Of a stretch of 64,000 nt of DNA, positions 60,697 to 64,000 are shown one piece after another. Below the pieces are notes generated by a model. The model was not told the origin of the DNA. It did not search any database and saw only the letters and a list, made by a program, of their open reading frames with translations. This DNA comes from CAYUZU01 sp964448675 (lineage in GTDB: Bacteria; Planctomycetota; Phycisphaerae; UBA1845; Fen-1342): positions 1-64,000 of the forward strand of contig CAYUZU010000028.1 in NCBI GenBank assembly GCA_964448675.1. The letters are read 5' to 3'. Both the position numbers and the translations under genes were made by a program. Each line of letters starts with the position of its first letter. The stretch's first letter is position 1.

Positions 60697-61170
60697 TCAG
60701 GACGCTTCGGCGGCCTCGGCGTCTGGCGGTCCCGATGTGGCACGTTTCGGCGTATAGGCGCACAGCGGCGACGAGCCCGAGGTCGGGTCGATCAGGTCGC
60801 TGATGCGGCACGAGGTGAAGTCGGATTCGAGCTTCGCAACCGCCGCGTCGAGCCGCTTGTGCAGCGGGCAGAGTTCGGCGTGAGCCTCGAAGCCGAGGGG
60901 GCATTCGTGGATGCGTTTGATGGGGTCGACGGCCTGCACGACCTCCCACACGGTGAGTGTGTCGGGGGACTTGGCGAGCACGAATCCGCCGCCGAGACCG
61001 CGCTGCGAATGCAGCAGGCCGGCACGGCTGAGATTCTGCAGGACTTTCGCGAGGTAGCCGGCGGGAACGCGGGTGGCCTCGGCGATTTGTTGCGCGGTGA
61101 GCGGCTTCTCGGGGTTGGCAGCAAGCCACACCACCGCCCGCAGCGCGTATTCCGTTGTCTGGCTGATCAC
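60697..61170 (-). CDS. Rrf2-family transcriptional regulator
   Basis: A 157-residue winged-helix regulator. MISQTTEYALRAVVWLA and QQIAEATRVPAGYLAKVLQNLSRAGLL form the DNA-binding head, GGGFVLAKSPDTLTV the wing, and the C-terminal part carries cysteines (ECPLGFEAHAELCPLH, then SCRISDL). Such cysteines in IscR/NsrR-type proteins hold an iron-sulfur cluster that senses redox state, nitric oxide or cysteine supply; here the spacing (C-x10-C) differs from NsrR. The start is GTG with GGGAGGTG. Its nearness to cysK suggests a CymR-like role, but this is an inference. Confidence 0.87.
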   Translation of the reverse strand: MISQTTEYALRAVVWLAANPEKPLTAQQIAEATRVPAGYLAKVLQNLSRAGLLHSQRGLGGGFVLAKSPDTLTVWEVVQAVDPIKRIHECPLGFEAHAELCPLHKRLDAAVAKLESDFTSCRISDLIDPTSGSSPLCAYTPKRATSGPPDAEAAEAS

Positions 61171-61209
61171 GTGTCACCTCCCTGGCGGACAAGCAGCCCT
61201 GTTTACCTC

Positions 61210-61237
61210 AAGATAGCGCCATTAGGCGGGGGGTCAA
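61210..61237 (-). promoter_or_regulatory. Sigma70-type promoter of the Rrf2 gene
   Basis: On the minus strand TTGACC (61232-61237), 16 nt, TATCTT (61210-61215). The predicted transcript starts about 30-35 nt before the GTG start. Confidence 0.55.
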
Positions 61238-61326
61238 GCGCGATGTGAGAAAATAGTATCGAGATGGTGCCGGATTAACTTCCTGTAACACCCGAACTTG
61301 GCGAAAGCGTTTCGCAATGATGCGGT

Positions 61327-62424
61327 TCAGTCCGCGAGTCGCCGGGCAACCTGTTCGGCGGCGCTGGGTCGCCCCAACCCGGCGGCGGCCGCCGCCATCG
61401 CGCGGCGCACGTCGGGGTCGGCGGCCTGACGCAGGGCGGCCAACACGAGCGGCTCGTTGGCGGCGGGGTCGCGCTGATCGTCGATCAGGATCGCGGCGCC
61501 GGCGTCCACCAGCACCTGGGCGTTGGCGTGCTGGTGCCGGTCGCGGTGGTAAGGGTACGGCAGCAGAAGCGACGCCCGCCCCAATGCGGTCAGCTCGGCC
61601 AGGGTCGAGGCGCCGGCTCGCGCGATCACGAGGTCGGCGGCGGCCAGGGCCAGCGGCATCTCCGCCGTGAAGCTCAGCACGTGGTGCGGTACTGCCGCTT
61701 GGTCGTACGCATGCCGAACCGCGGCTTCATCGCCCGGACCGCTGAGGTGCAGCAGTTGCCAATCGGGATTCTCGCGCTGGAACGCCGGCCAGACGCGAAC
61801 CATGGCCTCGTTGATCGTGCGGGCCCCCTGGGACGCGCCGGTGACCAGCAACACCGGCCGCCGGGGGTCGAGGTCGAATCGTGCGCAGCCTGCGGCGCGG
61901 TCGGCATTGGCGAAGCCGGGGCGGATGGGGCAGCCGAGCGTTTCGCAGTGCGTGGCGGGCGGGAACTGGCGGCGTGAGACCTCCCATTGCACGACGACGA
62001 GGTCCGCTTGGCGCGCAAGGTGGCGGTTGGCGCGGCCGGGGATGGCGTCGGGGTTGAGGATGGCGGTGCGCAGGCCCATCGAATGGGCGGCGACGACTGC
62101 GGGGCCCGCTGCATAGCCGCCGAGGCCGAGGACGGCACGCGGTTGGCGACTGGCGAGCCACGCACGGGCCGCGCGGACGCTGCGGCGCCAGGCGCGAAGA
62201 AAGCCGGGGATGCGGAGCGGATGCAGGGTAAAGGGGCGGACGGGCTGGATGACCTGTTCGCAGCCCATCGGCTCGAGCAACTGTCGATCGAGTGGACGGT
62301 CGGTCGTGAAGAACGTGACTTGGGCCGCAGGCTGCTGTTCGCGCAGGGCGTGGGCGACGGCGATGCCTGGGAAGAGGTGGCCGCCCGTACCGCCGCCGGC
62401 GAAGACGAAGGTGTTGGTGCTCAT
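61327..62424 (-). CDS. murG: MurG N-acetylglucosaminyltransferase
   Basis: A 365-residue GT-B enzyme that adds GlcNAc to lipid I on the cytoplasmic face to make lipid II. The Gly-rich loop FAGGGTGGHLFPGIAVAHAL and GGYAAGPAVVAAHSMG bind the acceptor; VTGASQGARTINEAM and the C-terminal donor motif (IARAGASTLAELTALG) bind UDP-GlcNAc. It stands apart from any mur/fts cluster in this window. TATCAT is 8 nt before the ATG and no Shine-Dalgarno is present. It is the only peptidoglycan-synthesis gene here, so the organism makes lipid II. Confidence 0.95.
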   Translation of the reverse strand: MSTNTFVFAGGGTGGHLFPGIAVAHALREQQPAAQVTFFTTDRPLDRQLLEPMGCEQVIQPVRPFTLHPLRIPGFLRAWRRSVRAARAWLASRQPRAVLGLGGYAAGPAVVAAHSMGLRTAILNPDAIPGRANRHLARQADLVVVQWEVSRRQFPPATHCETLGCPIRPGFANADRAAGCARFDLDPRRPVLLVTGASQGARTINEAMVRVWPAFQRENPDWQLLHLSGPGDEAAVRHAYDQAAVPHHVLSFTAEMPLALAAADLVIARAGASTLAELTALGRASLLLPYPYHRDRHQHANAQVLVDAGAAILIDDQRDPAANEPLVLAALRQAADPDVRRAMAAAAAGLGRPSAAEQVARRLAD

Positions 62425-62799
62425 GGCGCGAGATGATAACGGAAGTTTTCGGTCTTCCGTTGTCGGTTTTCAGGGGGGGGCGAGCTGTCGTCGGAGAGGC
62501 GCGATCGGGGGCGGGGGGCCGTGTTACCGGTCGTTGTTGTGCGTGCCTGCGTTGGTGAGGGTGGCGGGGATGATGCGGTTCAGTCAACGCTTGCGGGGAT
62601 GAGACGGGTCGCGTATAGGTACGCGGCGGTGGCGCGGCCAGCGCGCTGATAGCTGATCTGCGAACGCCGCCGTCGGCCACGGCCTTGTGAGCCGTGTGAT
62701 TGTCCGGTGTAGAGCTGCAGGACCGAGCGGGGCGAGGCTCTACCACCCGCGCGACGAGCCATCGGACCCTACGTTCGGCCGCCCGAATCGACTGGTGAC
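62425..62799. other. Divergent gap between murG and the DUF6754-like gene
   Basis: About 375 bp. Near murG it holds a TATCAT -10-like box and a tract of 7-mers of the type TTTTCGG/TCTTCCG/TTGTCGG/TTTTCAG (about 62446-62472). No RNA gene, terminator or clear promoter for the rightward gene was recognised in the rest. Confidence 0.5.
62433..62438 (-). promoter_or_regulatory. Candidate -10 hexamer of murG
   Basis: TATCAT on the minus strand, separated by 8 nt from the ATG at 62424. It has the same hexamer and spacing as before the CCA-type gene. Confidence 0.4.
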
Positions 62800-63588
62800 A
62801 TGGAACATGCAGATCCCCTGGTTTTCGTGCTCGTCGTCGGCTTCCTGGTCATGGTGGTCTTCTTCATCAGCCGGGCGCGGCGGGGCAAGCTCCCCTACGT
62901 GCGGCCCATCGCGGGCGTGACGGCGATGGAGGAAGCGGTGGGGCGCGCGACCGAACTCGGCCGGCCGGTCGTGTTCGCGATGGGGGAGTCCGACATCAAG
63001 GACATCATCACGCACGCGACGATGGCGATCATGGGCCACATCGCGCGGCTCGCGGCCAAGATGCAGACGCCGTTCGTCGCCCTGGTGTATCGCCCCGACG
63101 TGTACCCGCTGGCCGAAAGCGTGGCCCACGAGGCCTATCGCGCCGAGGGGATGCAGGACGATTTCAGGCCCGAAGAGCAGGTCCGGTACCTCTCCGACAA
63201 CGCCATCGTCTATGCCATGTCCGTCGCGCGTACCATCGAGGGCGACCAGGCCGGCTGCGCCATGTTCTTCGGCAAGAACAACTTCACCAGCCTGCTGATG
63301 ACCGAGCCCGGCGCACAGCGCGGCGTTCTCCAGATCGCGGGTGATCCGCTGCTGGGGCAGATTCCGTTCTTCGTGTGCTCGTGCGACTACACCATCATCG
63401 GCGAGGAGTTCTACGCGGCCAGCGCCTATGTCAGTCAGGAGCCGGCGACGCGTGGCTCGCTGATCAGCCAGGACCTGGTGAAACTGATCTTTGCGCTGCT
63501 GATCGCAGTCGGCGTGGTCGCCATGATCCTGGACAACCTCGGCCTGTCGGGGTTCGACGCGGTCGTGGATTGGCTGAAGAAGTACTGA
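62800..63588 (+). CDS. DUF6754-like membrane protein
   Basis: A 262-residue protein with membrane segments at the N-terminus (about 7-25) and near the C-terminus (about 225-247). Between them lies a soluble domain with VTAMEEAVGRATELGRPVVF, GHIARLAAKM and GDQAGCAMFFGKNNFTSLL. The pattern resembles DUF6754 proteins, seen in planctomycetes and other phyla, with no known function. No Shine-Dalgarno is obvious at the ATG. The next gene starts 67 bp later and also encodes a membrane protein, so they may form a complex. Confidence 0.6.
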   Translation: MEHADPLVFVLVVGFLVMVVFFISRARRGKLPYVRPIAGVTAMEEAVGRATELGRPVVFAMGESDIKDIITHATMAIMGHIARLAAKMQTPFVALVYRPDVYPLAESVAHEAYRAEGMQDDFRPEEQVRYLSDNAIVYAMSVARTIEGDQAGCAMFFGKNNFTSLLMTEPGAQRGVLQIAGDPLLGQIPFFVCSCDYTIIGEEFYAASAYVSQEPATRGSLISQDLVKLIFALLIAVGVVAMILDNLGLSGFDAVVDWLKKY

Positions 63589-63655
63589 GCGGCGCGGCGT
63601 TGTCGCACGCGGACCGCGCTCCGGCAGATCGAGCTACGCGATTGGAGATGTTGTC

Positions 63656-64000
63656 ATGCGGCGGATGTTCATCGCGTTGATCACTTTTGTGGGCGGCGCG
63701 TTCTTCCTGATCGAGTTCCTGTTGCCGGCGCAGGCACCCGCGGCCCTTGGTGGCTGGAGAAACCCCCTATCGCCTTTTCTCCAGATCGCCATCAACCTGG
63801 TGATCATCCTCGGCACGATGGCGTTTCTGCTCGGCCCGATCAACCTCGTACGGAGTAACGTCACCAACCTGGTCAAGAAGCGCGAGGGCTGGATCAGCAG
63901 CCTGGTGTTCCTGGTGTTTCTCGGCCTCGGCGCGACGGCGCAAATCAGCAACGACTGGGCCGAGGCGTCTGCCAACACCGTCAGTGAAACCACTGCGACC
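63656..64000 (+). CDS. Membrane protein, cut by the window end
   Basis: At least 115 codons open from an ATG at 63656 (GGAG upstream) to the last base. The translation begins MRRMFIALITFVGGAFF and shows three membrane segments (about residues 5-24, 46-65, 83-100), with a KKREG stretch between the second and third. No family is recognised. The position just behind the DUF6754-like gene suggests a shared operon. The C-terminus lies outside this window. Confidence 0.7.
   Translation, partial: MRRMFIALITFVGGAFFLIEFLLPAQAPAALGGWRNPLSPFLQIAINLVIILGTMAFLLGPINLVRSNVTNLVKKREGWISSLVFLVFLGLGATAQISNDWAEASANTVSETTAT

Noticed and set aside
61317..62585. Direct repeat ATGATGCGGTTCAGTC (61317-61332 and 62570-62585) flanking murG
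   Set aside because: A 16-bp match is close to chance expectation for a window this size, and nothing else suggests transposition or an att site.

Overview
The window is high-GC bacterial chromosome and reads as a planctomycete, most likely of the Phycisphaerae; this is inferred from gene content only. Supporting signs are a DUF1571 protein, three secreted proteins with planctomycete-style dockerin-like tails, a PEP-CTERM protein, a thiamine-phosphate synthase with an N-terminal ThiD2-like domain, many GTG starts, a GspG-type pseudopilin and a full Rnf complex. No tRNA, rRNA, CRISPR array, insertion sequence, integrase or prophage gene was seen. It looks like ordinary core chromosome with lineage-specific surface genes.

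Layout. 0.1-5.1 kb: rnc (-), a membrane alpha/beta hydrolase, an exported DsrE protein, and a LolD/LolC-like ABC pair (-). 5.2-11.4 kb: an operon of an RseC-like protein and rnfCDGEAB, an ion-translocating ferredoxin:NAD+ oxidoreductase. 11.6-14.7 kb: DUF5658 protein, thiE, a YprB-like exonuclease, PEP-CTERM protein (-). 15.0-17.0 kb: a thiolase-fold protein without the nucleophilic cysteine, with a DUF35 partner. 17.2-21.7 kb: PEGA/CsgG-like lipoprotein, zinc-ribbon membrane protein, gamma-carbonic-anhydrase-like protein, PAP2 lipoprotein, agmatine-deiminase-like protein. 21.7-26.7 kb: pilT, S41 protease, ruvC-ruvA. 26.8-31.7 kb: DUF1571, transaldolase, crotonase, SecD-head lipoprotein, CCA-adding-type enzyme. 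31.7-39.3 kb: polysaccharide synthesis and ABC export (wzm, wzt, gmd, three glycosyltransferases). 39.4-46.7 kb: nuclease, aldo/keto reductase, second gamma-CA, a giant AsmA-like protein, two small proteins. 46.8-56.1 kb: a surface cluster of two GHL10-like proteins, an amidase with an inserted golvesin-like domain, a pseudopilin with an appended jelly-roll, and an HtrA protease. 56.2-62.4 kb: recA, nnrE, cysC-cysK, VOC protein, Rrf2 regulator, murG. 62.8 kb to the end: two membrane proteins, the last one cut by the window edge.

Most unusual observations: (1) degenerate heptanucleotide repeat tracts, a 19-bp tandem repeat and an inverted pair of 21-nt palindromic elements fill the three gaps between rnfC, rnfD, rnfG and rnfE, with related tracts beside other genes; (2) enzymes of known folds lack textbook catalytic residues (thiolase Cys to Gly, both crotonase Glu, RNase III Asp to Gly); (3) three surface proteins share a two-EF-hand tail with a fixed C-x13-C linker; (4) five genes carry a -10-like hexamer 7-8 nt before the start codon, suggesting leaderless mRNAs. 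No defence or mobile system was identified.
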